Positions 8,756 through 17,019 of a stretch of 64,000 nt of DNA are shown here, piece by piece; within the stretch, counting starts at the first letter, position 1, and every line of letters starts with the position of its first letter. The notes beneath the pieces were generated by a model. That model saw only the letters and a list, made by a program, of their open reading frames with translations. It was not told the origin of the DNA and did not search any database. Position numbers and translations under genes: made by a program. The stretch covers positions 2,728,001 to 2,792,000 of the forward strand of contig NZ_JACVAE010000001.1 of NCBI RefSeq assembly GCF_014851675.1, written 5' to 3'. The DNA is from Rhizobium sp. ARZ01 (GTDB lineage: Bacteria; Pseudomonadota; Alphaproteobacteria; Rhizobiales; Rhizobiaceae).

Positions 8756-10285
8756 ATGCTTGCCGAAATGCCAGCCGCCCTCGTCCTCAATCCGAAAGAC
8801 AATGTCGGTGTGGTTCCTGCCAATCTCGACGCAGGGCGCCCGCTGGTGAACGGTGCCGTCGCGGCTGAGCGCATACCACGCGGCCACAAGGTGGCGCTGG
8901 CGCCGATCGCCGAGGGGGCACCGGTGCTGAAATACGGCCAGATCATCGGCTATGCGACGCGGGCGATCATGCCCGGTGAGCACGTCCACCTGCAGAATCT
9001 TGCGATCCACGACGTCGCACAGAAGCATGAATTCTGCGTCGACAATGCCCCACCGGTCATGGTCCCGGAAGCCGAGCGCCGCACCTTCGACGGCTATGAC
9101 CGCGGCAACGGCCGCATCGGCACGCGCAACTACATCGGCATCCTCTCCACCGTGAACTGTTCCGCCACCGTCTCGCGCTACGTCGCCGAGCACTATGCGC
9201 GAAAGTTCCGCGAGGCCGGCCACAACAACATCGACGGCGTCGTCGCGCTGACCTATGGCGGCGGCTGCGCGCTGAACCTGAAATCCGAAGGCGGCCGCAT
9301 CCTCACCCGCACGTTCAAGGGCTATGCGAGAAACCCGAATTTCGGCGGCATCCTGATGATCGGACTCGGCTGCGAAACGTTCCAGTACGGCCCGCTGGTC
9401 GAGGAAGCGGGACTGAAGGAAGGCAAGACCTTCCGCACCATGATGATCCAGAACCACGGCGGCACGCGCAAGACGATCGAGGCGGCCTGCGAGATGATCG
9501 ACGACATGCTGCCGGACGTAGGCGCCATCCGCCGCACGCCGCAGCCGCTCTCCGGCATCAAGCTGGCGCTCGAATGCGGCGGCTCGGATGGCTATTCCGG
9601 CATTTCCGCCAATCCGGCGCTCGGCATCGCCTCTGATATGCTGGTGAAGGAAGGCGCGACGACCGTGCTCTCCGAAACGCCGGAGATTTACGGCGCCGAG
9701 CACCTTTTAACCCGTCGCGCCGCGCGGCCGGAAGTCGCCGAGAAACTGCTGTCGCGCATTGACTGGTGGCGCGAATACACGGCCAAGAACGACGCCGAAC
9801 TGAACAACAACCCCTCGCACGGCAACAAGGCGGGCGGGCTGACGACGATCCTGGAAAAGTCGCTTGGCGCGGTCGCCAAAGGCGGCTCGATGCCGCTGAA
9901 TGCCGTCTATGAGTATGCGGAAGAAGTAAAGGAAAGCGGCTTCGTCTTCATGGACACGCCCGGTTACGACCCCGCCGCCGTCACCGGCCAGATCGCCGGC
10001 GGCTGCAACCTCGTCGCCTTCACCACTGGCCGCGGCTCAGTCTCCGGCTACAAGCCGGCCCCGTGCATCAAGATCGCCACCAACACGCCGATGTACGAGC
10101 ACATCAAGGAAGACATGGACATCAACTGCGGCACAATCGTCGACGGCACCGAGACGATCGAGCAGGCCGGCCGCCGCATCTTCGACTTCGTCATCGAGAC
10201 CGCGTCGGGCCGGAAGACGGCGAGCGAGGCGTTTGACTATGGCGACAACGAATTCGTGCCCTGGCAGGTGGGGGCGATTACGTGA
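8756..10285 (+). CDS. UxaA/GarD-family sugar-acid dehydratase
   Basis: A 509-residue protein of the altronate/galactarate dehydratase family, with an N-terminal SAF domain (about 1-90, DNVGVVPANLDAG to KYGQIIGYA) joined to the catalytic part. Conserved segments include GRIGTRNYIGIL, ALTYGGGCALN, GLGCETFQYG, ALECGGSDGYSGISANPALG and INCGTIVDGTETI; the Cys residues fit the metal/iron dependence of the family. The enzyme removes water from a hexonate or hexarate such as D-altronate or galactarate. With dgoD nearby, I cannot tell which substrate is native. The start at 8756 has AGGAGTT 7 bases upstream. It is divergent from the FadR-type gene and probably under its control. Confidence 0.85.
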   Translation: MLAEMPAALVLNPKDNVGVVPANLDAGRPLVNGAVAAERIPRGHKVALAPIAEGAPVLKYGQIIGYATRAIMPGEHVHLQNLAIHDVAQKHEFCVDNAPPVMVPEAERRTFDGYDRGNGRIGTRNYIGILSTVNCSATVSRYVAEHYARKFREAGHNNIDGVVALTYGGGCALNLKSEGGRILTRTFKGYARNPNFGGILMIGLGCETFQYGPLVEEAGLKEGKTFRTMMIQNHGGTRKTIEAACEMIDDMLPDVGAIRRTPQPLSGIKLALECGGSDGYSGISANPALGIASDMLVKEGATTVLSETPEIYGAEHLLTRRAARPEVAEKLLSRIDWWREYTAKNDAELNNNPSHGNKAGGLTTILEKSLGAVAKGGSMPLNAVYEYAEEVKESGFVFMDTPGYDPAAVTGQIAGGCNLVAFTTGRGSVSGYKPAPCIKIATNTPMYEHIKEDMDINCGTIVDGTETIEQAGRRIFDFVIETASGRKTASEAFDYGDNEFVPWQVGAIT

Positions 10286-10486
10286 GGGGGTGGGCGGCAA
10301 TGCCAGAGCGCTACTGCAGCCCCCGGCCAAACATCAGCCTACGAATATGCAGCCAAGCTCAAATCGCCCCGCCCGCCGGCGGCGTACTTGACAGTCCAGA
10401 TGGTACGGCGTTCCGTGGATCGACGTGGTAGGAATTTGGCACGCTCGGCTGATGCCTGCCTTCCACGTCACAAGAGGGAGGAAGCG

Positions 10487-10753
10487 ATGCCGACGATCAT
10501 TGCCCACCACAACATCACAAAGGGCACGGAACATTGGCTCAACTCGCCGAAGCGCACCGAGCTTTTTGGTCAACTTGGCATAAAGAGCATTCGAACGTTT
10601 GTTGATCCGCAGGATCCGACCCGGGTTGCCATTCTCATGGACGTCCCGGACATGGACGCCCTCGCAAAGGCCATGCAGAGCGAGGCTGCGGCCGATGCGA
10701 TGGCTTTTGACGGCGTGGTGCCGGACTCCCTGGTGATCCTGGTCGAGTCGTGA
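10487..10753 (+). CDS. Small protein, possible dimeric alpha/beta-barrel fold (88 aa)
   Basis: An 88-residue soluble protein (MPTIIAHHNITKGTEHW onward) with an alternating beta/helix pattern: IIAHHNI, SIRTFVDP, RVAILMDVPDMDALAKAM, SLVILVES. This resembles ABM-like ferredoxin-fold proteins, but I recognise no catalytic motif. A strong GGGAGGAAGC ribosome site precedes ATG 10487, and a TTGACA lies about 100 bases upstream at 10388-10393. It follows the UxaA-family gene after 201 bases and is probably separately transcribed. Function unknown. Confidence 0.65.
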   Translation: MPTIIAHHNITKGTEHWLNSPKRTELFGQLGIKSIRTFVDPQDPTRVAILMDVPDMDALAKAMQSEAAADAMAFDGVVPDSLVILVES

Positions 10754-10890
10754 GGTCTTTGCTGGTTTGGTGCTGCGATCTTCGCGGTCTCAAGTCCACA
10801 TCCGCACAGAACCGGGCGGCTGATGATGCTGGCGCATCGCGCGGGCGCTTCGGTTTTTAGCCCCGAAGCATCCCCCAAGGAAATCTGTAG

Positions 10891-10920
10891 GATGCAGGTG
10901 GCTGAACGGCCACCCGCATC
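10891..10920. terminator. Candidate terminator hairpin between convergent genes
   Basis: GATGC-A-GGTGGC, a six-base loop, then GCCACC-C-GCATC forms a strong stem with one A/C mismatch. It sits just past the stop of the leftward sulfatase gene and downstream of the rightward 88-aa gene. The T-run is poor on both strands, so it may be a transcript-end stabiliser rather than a true intrinsic terminator. Confidence 0.45.
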
Positions 10921-10929
10921 TCCGGTCTG

Positions 10930-12609
10930 CTAATTCCCCGGCTTATTCTTGATTGCGGCATCGATCTGCTTCTTCACAGCATCAAGATTGAAGGACGCCG
11001 GATCTTGCATCGGCGGATAGTCGACCGCCGTAAGAGCGAGCTTGGCAACCTCTTGCTGCACGCTCACAAACCGCCAAAACTCGCGAGCGAAAAAATCATT
11101 CATGTATCCCCCGCCCAGATCATTGAGGCTCTGCTGAGCAATGGAGGGAGTCCGTTCAAACGGATCCTGCCGGATGTTGACCATTGTGGGCATGTCCGTC
11201 GTCACCTTCTGTCCCGGCCAGCCCTGTGGCTGCTGGTAGAACTGGAACTTGAAGTTGTCGATCCGCACCGCGCCCAATTGCGGGCCACCGAAGTAGAAGA
11301 ATTCATGCCGGGCTGACGGCCCGTTTCCCATCAACAGATCCATCTGGTTGTAACCGTCGAGATGGTTCTTGTAGGTCCGGTCGCCAAGCTGCACGCCCTT
11401 GAGCAATTGCTGCGCGATGTTCGGGTTGCCGCCGGCGGCAACAAGCGTCGGGAACCAATCGAGCGCTGAGAAGATCCCGTTCTCGACCGTGCCGGCCTTG
11501 ACCTTGCCCGGCCAGCGGATAATCGCCGGAGCCCGGAAGCCGCCCTCCATGACGGTGCCCTTGGTGCCCTTGAACGGCGTCATGCCGCCATCGGGCCAGG
11601 TGAACACCTCGGCGCCGTTGTCGGTGGTGAAGATGACGATGGTGTTGTCGGTCTCGCCGGCGTCGTCGATGCAGTTCAGGATGGCACCGACGCTATCGTC
11701 GAGTTGTGCCATGCCGGCTTCCTCAAGCCCGTAGTTGGTGTCGCTGTTCATGAGAGCCTGGTACTTCGGTGACAGGAAGGTCCAGACGTGCATGCGCGTC
11801 GTATTGTGCCACACGAAGAAGGGCTTGCCGGCCGTCTTCGCCTTGTCCATGAAATCGCACGAAGCCTTCACCAGCACTTCGTCGAAGGTGCCCATGTCGT
11901 ATTTTGCCTTGGGCGTGATGTCGTGCATGTTCGGCACGTTGGTCATGTCCGGATACGGCGCGAGCGGCCCCTCGTCGATAATCCGCTGCTTGCCGATCTT
12001 GCCCCAGCGCGGCATCTCGGTCGTGTCATCGGTGTCCGTTGCATAGCTGTGCACCAGGTTTCTGGGCCCAACCTTGTCACGATACGACTGGTCGTTCGGG
12101 AACGAATACCAGTAGGGGTCCGACATCGCGTCGAGGTGATAGAGGTAACCGAAGAACTCGTCGAAGCCGTGCAGCGTCGGCAGGTACTTGTTGAGGTCGC
12201 CGAGGTGGTTCTTGCCGAACTGCCCGGTCGCGTACCCCTGTTCTTTCAGGGCAGAGGCGATGGTTGCCGCCTTGTCCGGCATCCCGACATCCGCGCCGGC
12301 CTGTCCGACCGTCGTCAATCCTGTCCGCAAAGGTATTTCACCGGTAATGAAACTTGCACGGCCGGCCGTGCAACTCGCCTCCGCGTAGTAGTCGGTAAAC
12401 ATCAATCCTTCCGAGGCCAACCGGTCGAGGTTCGGCGTCTTTCCGGACATGATGCCGCGGTGGTAGGCGCCGATGTTGAACCACCCGATGTCGTCGCCCA
12501 TGATGACAACGATGTTCGGCTTAGGTTCTTGAGCGGGCGCTGGCGTGTTCAAGGCAAAGGCGAATGTGGATGATAACAGTCCAAAGCAAATATTACGCAA
12601 GGCACTCAT
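10930..12609 (-). CDS. Exported arylsulfatase (formylglycine-dependent)
   Basis: A 559-residue type I sulfatase. A signal peptide (about residues 1-27, ending APAQ) suggests periplasmic location. Metal ligands appear in VVIMGDDIGW and later TDNGAE. The formylglycine motif is CTAGR with Cys80, which fits C-x-P/A-x-R; GKNHLGD and FVWHNTTRMHVW supply further active-site Lys/His residues. It would hydrolyse a sulfate ester, possibly for sulfur supply; the substrate is unknown. The start at 12609 has GAGGAGGGTG upstream. No maturase gene (sulfatase-modifying factor) or transporter is adjacent, so Cys conversion must rely on an enzyme encoded elsewhere. It appears monocistronic. Confidence 0.9.
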   Translation of the reverse strand: MSALRNICFGLLSSTFAFALNTPAPAQEPKPNIVVIMGDDIGWFNIGAYHRGIMSGKTPNLDRLASEGLMFTDYYAEASCTAGRASFITGEIPLRTGLTTVGQAGADVGMPDKAATIASALKEQGYATGQFGKNHLGDLNKYLPTLHGFDEFFGYLYHLDAMSDPYWYSFPNDQSYRDKVGPRNLVHSYATDTDDTTEMPRWGKIGKQRIIDEGPLAPYPDMTNVPNMHDITPKAKYDMGTFDEVLVKASCDFMDKAKTAGKPFFVWHNTTRMHVWTFLSPKYQALMNSDTNYGLEEAGMAQLDDSVGAILNCIDDAGETDNTIVIFTTDNGAEVFTWPDGGMTPFKGTKGTVMEGGFRAPAIIRWPGKVKAGTVENGIFSALDWFPTLVAAGGNPNIAQQLLKGVQLGDRTYKNHLDGYNQMDLLMGNGPSARHEFFYFGGPQLGAVRIDNFKFQFYQQPQGWPGQKVTTDMPTMVNIRQDPFERTPSIAQQSLNDLGGGYMNDFFAREFWRFVSVQQEVAKLALTAVDYPPMQDPASFNLDAVKKQIDAAIKNKPGN

Positions 12610-13003
12610 GTTTTCACCCTCCTCAAAGGTTCGCATACGCATGGTGTCTTGCGCATGCCAAAGAACGCGAAATGAAGAGAAACTGTGGAATGCTGAGTCC
12701 GCTTAGGTCCGCTCCTGCGGTAGCCGAACTTTACTGCTCCGGCACAGCGTATTTACCATGAAACCCTGCCCGACAGCCAGCGCCCCGTGCATGACGCGAG
12801 GTAAATGACCGCATTCGGGAGCACGCGGAAACCATACCGGGAGGGCAAAGCTGAACGATAACAACGCTTGCGAACGGGAACGCCTCCAAGAGAATCCGCT
12901 GAAACAGCGTTGAACGTTGGTGCGCGTTTTCCCGATTATGTTTGATCAAGAGCATGTTCAATTCGATTATTAGAAGATAGACAAGCGATCAAACGGAGCA
13001 ATC
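12610..13003. other. Divergent intergenic region, no gene seen
   Basis: About 394 bases separate the leftward sulfatase from the rightward copper cluster, so both promoters should lie here. Short open frames are present but have neither ribosome sites nor family-like sequence. The segment 12940-12990 is AT-rich and is the likely promoter of the DUF2946-like gene. I see no recognisable operator such as a CueR dyad. Confidence 0.4.
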
Positions 13004-13378
13004 ATGCAACACCTGCGAAACGGAAAGAGTATCTGGCTGGCGCTTGTCGCAGCGCTCTTTCTTGTCTTGCAGATTGCCAACGGGGCGGGTGCGGCCAATC
13101 AAGTCGCCTTGGATGCCTACGGCAATCCTTTGTGTGTCAACAGCTCGGACCACCACACCGAAAATACTGCTCCCTCTTCCGACCACTCCGGAACGCTAAA
13201 GTGCTGCACACTCGCTTGTGGCGCATTTGCAGACATCGCCTTCTCGGGAAGGCTGACCTATGCGTTTGAGAGATTGCTCTCCGGTCACAGCGAACTGATT
13301 GTCACACGAGCGGACCTTCAACTCCGTCAGCTCGACGAATTCCAGGGAAGCCCACGAGCGCCTCCCCGACTGAGCTGA
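13004..13378 (+). CDS. Small exported Cys/His-rich protein, DUF2946-like
   Basis: A 124-residue protein with an N-terminal signal or anchor segment (SIWLALVAALFLVLQIANG), then a short periplasmic part with SSDHHTEN, SSDHSG and LKCCTLACGAF. The Cys/His content and position just before YcnI-like and CopC/CopD genes fit the DUF2946-type proteins often found with copper genes, possibly as metal-binding or chaperone-like factors. GGAG lies before the ATG. It probably starts the copper operon, with 140 bases to the next gene. Family placement is by pattern and context, and biochemical function is unknown. Confidence 0.7.
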   Translation: MQHLRNGKSIWLALVAALFLVLQIANGAGAANQVALDAYGNPLCVNSSDHHTENTAPSSDHSGTLKCCTLACGAFADIAFSGRLTYAFERLLSGHSELIVTRADLQLRQLDEFQGSPRAPPRLS

Positions 13379-13518
13379 GAACACGCGACTGCTCGTCAAT
13401 CCCCATTCATATCCGGACAGACCGCCCGACACCTCTCAGGCGAAGATGCCGGCATTTTATCAGGCCCCGCGCCGTCAGATCATCGCCAGCTGAAGCAGCA
13501 GGCGACATGGAGAAACAA

Positions 13519-14049
13519 ATGTTCAAGAAGTTCATCGCGACCGCAACCATCCTGGCGCTCGGAAGCAGCGCAGCGCTGGCGCACGTTTCCTTGCAGGTCA
13601 AAGAAGCGCCGGTCGGCGCAAGCTACAAGGCAATCCTGCAGGTGCCGCATGGTTGCGAGGGTAAACCCACCACGACGGTTCGCATTCAGATCCCCGAGGG
13701 CGTCATTGCAATCAAACCGCAACCGAAGGCCGGCTGGACCCTGGAGAAGGTGAAGGGGTCATATGCAAAGTCCTATGACTACTACGGCACTCCGACCAGC
13801 GAAGGCGTGAAGGAAGTCATCTGGAGCGGCGGCAGCCTCGCCGACGACGAGTATGACGAGTTCGCACTGCGGGTCTTTCTGACAACCGACCTGAAAGCAG
13901 GTGAGACCCTGTATTTCCCGGTTGTACAGGAGTGCCCGGATGGCATGGCTGAACGGTGGATTGAAATTCCGGCGGCCGGTCAATCTGCCGACGATCTCGA
14001 ATTGCCGGCTCCGGGGTTGAAACTGCTTGAAAAAGCCTCCGGACATTGA
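13519..14049 (+). CDS. YcnI-family (DUF1775) periplasmic copper-binding protein
   Basis: A 176-residue exported protein. The signal peptide ends at ALA, so the mature chain begins HVSLQVKEAPVG; an N-terminal His is the key ligand of the copper site in YcnI proteins, with Glu and Trp partners (GWTLEKV is visible). PHGCEGKPTTTVRIQIPEG is a typical family segment. ATG 13519 is preferred because GGAG lies 6 bases upstream; an in-frame ATG 12 bases earlier is possible. It lies in the middle of a cluster of DUF2946-like, YcnI-like and CopC-CopD genes, suggesting copper delivery or tolerance at the outer face of the inner membrane. Confidence 0.88.
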   Translation: MFKKFIATATILALGSSAALAHVSLQVKEAPVGASYKAILQVPHGCEGKPTTTVRIQIPEGVIAIKPQPKAGWTLEKVKGSYAKSYDYYGTPTSEGVKEVIWSGGSLADDEYDEFALRVFLTTDLKAGETLYFPVVQECPDGMAERWIEIPAAGQSADDLELPAPGLKLLEKASGH

Positions 14050-14101
14050 GCCAATGAGCCGACGTCCGCGTTGGCTTTCAATCTCACATCGGGACTAGGC
14101 A

Positions 14102-15697
14102 GTGAGCAAGGTCAGAACCATCCAATCTGCTTTCATTGGTCGAGCAGCGATGGCTGTCCTGGCCTTGCTCTTCCTGGCAACGACGGCCCTGGCCCACGCT
14201 TCGTTGACGGCCAGCGAACCGCGCGACGGTGCCGTAATCGCAACAGCCCCGGCAAAGTTCGCGCTGTCATTCAGCGAGCCGGTGTCGCCGTTGGCATTGA
14301 GACTGATCGAGCCGGATGGTTCGCCGGTCGAACTCGAGCGATTCAAACTCCGTGATCGTACCGTTGAAATAGAGCTGCCGCCCGACCTTTCCGCCGGCAC
14401 GCACGTGCTTACGTGGCGCGTTGTCTCTGAAGACGGGCATCCGGTGGGTGGCTCGGTGGTTTTCTCCGTCGGCGCGCCCAGCAAGTCCGCTCCTGATGCG
14501 GCAACGGTCGACTGGACGGTAAGGGCCGCCATCTGGGTGAGCCGCATCGCCATGTATGCTGGGCTGTTCTTCGGCATTGGTGGCGTCTTCGCCGCCAACT
14601 GGCTCCTTCGCGATGCGCGGGTGGCGCGCCGATTCAACGCTGCAATGCTCGGGACCGGACTTGTCGGGACCGCGCTTTCCGCCGGACTGCAAGGACTGGA
14701 TGCGCTGGGCAGGCCGCTACCCTACCTCCTCGATCCGCTGGTGTGGTCGACTGGACTGTCAACGAGCTTCGGGAGAACCGTGCTCGCCATGACCGTGGCG
14801 CTTGTACTGGCAGCATTTTCACTGCATCCGCGCCTGGCGAGAGGAACGTCACTCCTTGCGCTGGTCACAGGTTCGCTGGCTTTGTCGCTCAGCGGACATG
14901 CCAGTGCCGCTGAACCGCAATGGCTGATGCGGCCGAGCGTTTTTCTCCATGCGTTGGCCATTTCGATCTGGGTCGGAGCCTTGGTGCCGCTTGCCAAAGC
15001 GCTTCACGCCGGTCATCCGGCTGGGGCCAAGGCCCTCCATCGCTTCTCCGCACTCATCCCTTCAGTAGTTTCAATTCTCGTGGTTGCGGGCATCGCACTC
15101 GCAGTCGTGCAGGTGGGAGGACTGCCGGCCCTTTTCAGCACAGCCTATGGCTATGCGCTTCTCGTCAAGCTTGCTCTGGCGATGCTTCTTTTCGCACTGG
15201 CAGCATTCAATCGATGGGCACTGACGGGTCACGCCGAAGCCGGTGACAAAAGCGCGGTCCGGGCGCTTGTGCGTTCGATCACCGCTGAAATTCTTCTGGT
15301 GCTAATGGTACTCGGCGTGGCAGCGGCGTGGCGCTTCACCCCGCCACCACGAACGCTTGCAATTGCGGCGGCTCAACCTGCATCGGTCCATCTGCATGGT
15401 AGCCGGGCAATGGCGGAAGTGACGATTGCCCGTGGACAGGCTGAAGCGGCGGAAGCTTCTGCCTTCGTGATGGGTGCTGACTTCGCCCCGCTCGACGCGA
15501 AGGAGGTCACTTTCGTCTTCGCCAATCCCTCGGTCGGCATCGAGCAAATCAAACGGAAGGCACGCAAGCTACCGAACGGGTCATGGGACGTCTCCGATCT
15601 CCTCCTGCCGCTTCCCGGTGTGTGGAGAATTCGGCTGGACATACTGATCAGTGATTTCGAGATCGAGCGAATTGAAAGTGAGATCGATATCAAATAG
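14102..15697 (+). CDS. CopC-CopD fusion copper protein (YcnJ-like)
   Basis: A 531-residue fusion. After the signal peptide the mature chain starts HASLTASEPRDG; this N-terminal His with the Asp/His of SEDGHPVGG forms a CopC copper site. Residues about 130-410 contain around eight membrane segments of a CopD domain with conserved His (LHALAISIWVGAL, LHRFSALIP). A C-terminal periplasmic region of about 110 residues (HLHGSRAMAEVTIARG to DVSDLLLPLPGVWRI) resembles FixH/YtkA-like domains. The likely role is copper import or handling across the inner membrane. The start is GTG at 14102, 52 bases after the YcnI-like gene, so the two are probably co-transcribed. Confidence 0.9.
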   Translation: MSKVRTIQSAFIGRAAMAVLALLFLATTALAHASLTASEPRDGAVIATAPAKFALSFSEPVSPLALRLIEPDGSPVELERFKLRDRTVEIELPPDLSAGTHVLTWRVVSEDGHPVGGSVVFSVGAPSKSAPDAATVDWTVRAAIWVSRIAMYAGLFFGIGGVFAANWLLRDARVARRFNAAMLGTGLVGTALSAGLQGLDALGRPLPYLLDPLVWSTGLSTSFGRTVLAMTVALVLAAFSLHPRLARGTSLLALVTGSLALSLSGHASAAEPQWLMRPSVFLHALAISIWVGALVPLAKALHAGHPAGAKALHRFSALIPSVVSILVVAGIALAVVQVGGLPALFSTAYGYALLVKLALAMLLFALAAFNRWALTGHAEAGDKSAVRALVRSITAEILLVLMVLGVAAAWRFTPPPRTLAIAAAQPASVHLHGSRAMAEVTIARGQAEAAEASAFVMGADFAPLDAKEVTFVFANPSVGIEQIKRKARKLPNGSWDVSDLLLPLPGVWRIRLDILISDFEIERIESEIDIK

Positions 15698-15766
15698 CTG
15701 AGGGCCACCACCTGCTAGGTTCGCCTCAAACCGGCGCCATGCCCGCACCTTCCTTCGCCACGTTGC

Positions 15767-16780
15767 TCAGTGCCCGATATCGTGGGCATACACCGGAACT
15801 TCCGGCCGATGCGTGCGGCGAAACTCCGCCACCCGCCCGATCACCTTCGGCAGCGAGATCGCGATGTGGTGGCGCAGCGCCTCCGCCGTCCGATCGATGT
15901 CGCCGGCTTCGAGGGCTGCAAACACCACCAGATGCTCCGCAATGAACGGCTCGTCCCTCGGCATGACATGCGAGACGCCCATGATGTGCTTGCTGACGTT
16001 GAGCATGAATCGGGCGCGGCGCAGCGCGATCAGGACCTCGCGGTTGGGGCAATGGCCGAGAAGGGTGATGTGCAGGTCGGTCTCCATGCCGTCCATCTCC
16101 TCGATCGACAGATCGGGGTAGCCGGCAAGCGCGCGCTTGAGGCGGTCGGTCATCGCCGCCCGCTCGTCCGGCGAGATGAAGGGGAATGCCTGCCTCAACG
16201 CCACCGGCTCCAGCGCCACGCGGATGTCGTGCAGGTCGCGCATGCGCTTTTCGTCGAGCGGCACCACCGTCCAGCGCATCCGCTCGTCCTTCTCGACGAT
16301 GCCGAGGCTTTCGAGCCTTGTCAGCGCATCGCGCGCCACCTGCCGGCCGACACCCTTGGCGCGCGCCAGTTCCACCTCGTTGATGCGGTGGCGGCCGAAG
16401 ACGGAGAGATGCACCATCTCCCGCTCCAGCCCCTCATAGATCCCCTCCCAGGCCGGCGCCTTGCGCAGCGTCTGCGCCTCCTCGCCATCACCGAACATGT
16501 CTGGTGTCAGCATCAGTCGCAGCGGCGCCCCCCTGCCCTGCCCGACGACGAAGCCGCGCCCCTCGAAGCGGCGGATTGCGCCGGCCGCTTCGAGCAATGC
16601 AAAGGCCTGGCGAACCGGCGTGCGCGTCGAGGAAAAGATGCCGGCGACATGGCCTTCGAGCAGCAGCGCGCCCTTCGGCAGGCGACCGGCGGCGATCGCC
16701 TCGGCAAGCGCGTCACGGATGCGCAAATAGAGCGGGCTGCTTTCGGCCGCGTCCGCGATATCCGCCCGTTTCCTTGCCAT
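15767..16780 (-). CDS. GntR-family regulator with two winged-helix domains
   Basis: A 337-residue regulator. A first GntR winged helix (about 15-80: SPLYLRIRDALAEAI, RTPVRQAFALLEAAGAI, FEGRGFVVG) is followed after about 35 residues by a second (about 115-185: RHRINEVELARAKGVGRQVA, then DALTRLESLGIVEKD). An FCD-type helical domain completes it, with LHDIRVALEPVALRQAF, TDLHITLLGHCPNREV and EHLVVFAALEAGD. Most FadR-type proteins have one helix-turn-helix. The start at 16780 is preceded by GGTTGGGTGAAG. It is divergent from ilvD across 239 bases and may regulate it or act elsewhere; no effector can be inferred. Confidence 0.82.
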   Translation of the reverse strand: MARKRADIADAAESSPLYLRIRDALAEAIAAGRLPKGALLLEGHVAGIFSSTRTPVRQAFALLEAAGAIRRFEGRGFVVGQGRGAPLRLMLTPDMFGDGEEAQTLRKAPAWEGIYEGLEREMVHLSVFGRHRINEVELARAKGVGRQVARDALTRLESLGIVEKDERMRWTVVPLDEKRMRDLHDIRVALEPVALRQAFPFISPDERAAMTDRLKRALAGYPDLSIEEMDGMETDLHITLLGHCPNREVLIALRRARFMLNVSKHIMGVSHVMPRDEPFIAEHLVVFAALEAGDIDRTAEALRHHIAISLPKVIGRVAEFRRTHRPEVPVYAHDIGH

Positions 16781-17019
16781 CTTCACCCAACCTCGTTGCG
16801 CGGCGCACAGTCTCACAAATGCATCCTGTCGACAACGATCATTGATCCGCCCGCAGCGACAGGAAATTCCGCGTTTGACCGCAAATAATGTCATTCCTTT
16901 CGTGACGCGGCGGGGGATTTGAGGTAGGGAACCCCTGACAACGGCAGGAATGGCGTAAGTCGCACCGCATAGCCATGCCCGACAGCCATTCCGTGCCCCT
17001 TGGAAGTGAGGAACCATCG

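Noticed and set aside
12731..12961. A leftward 76-codon open frame in the sulfatase upstream region
   Set aside because: No ribosome site and no protein-like pattern.
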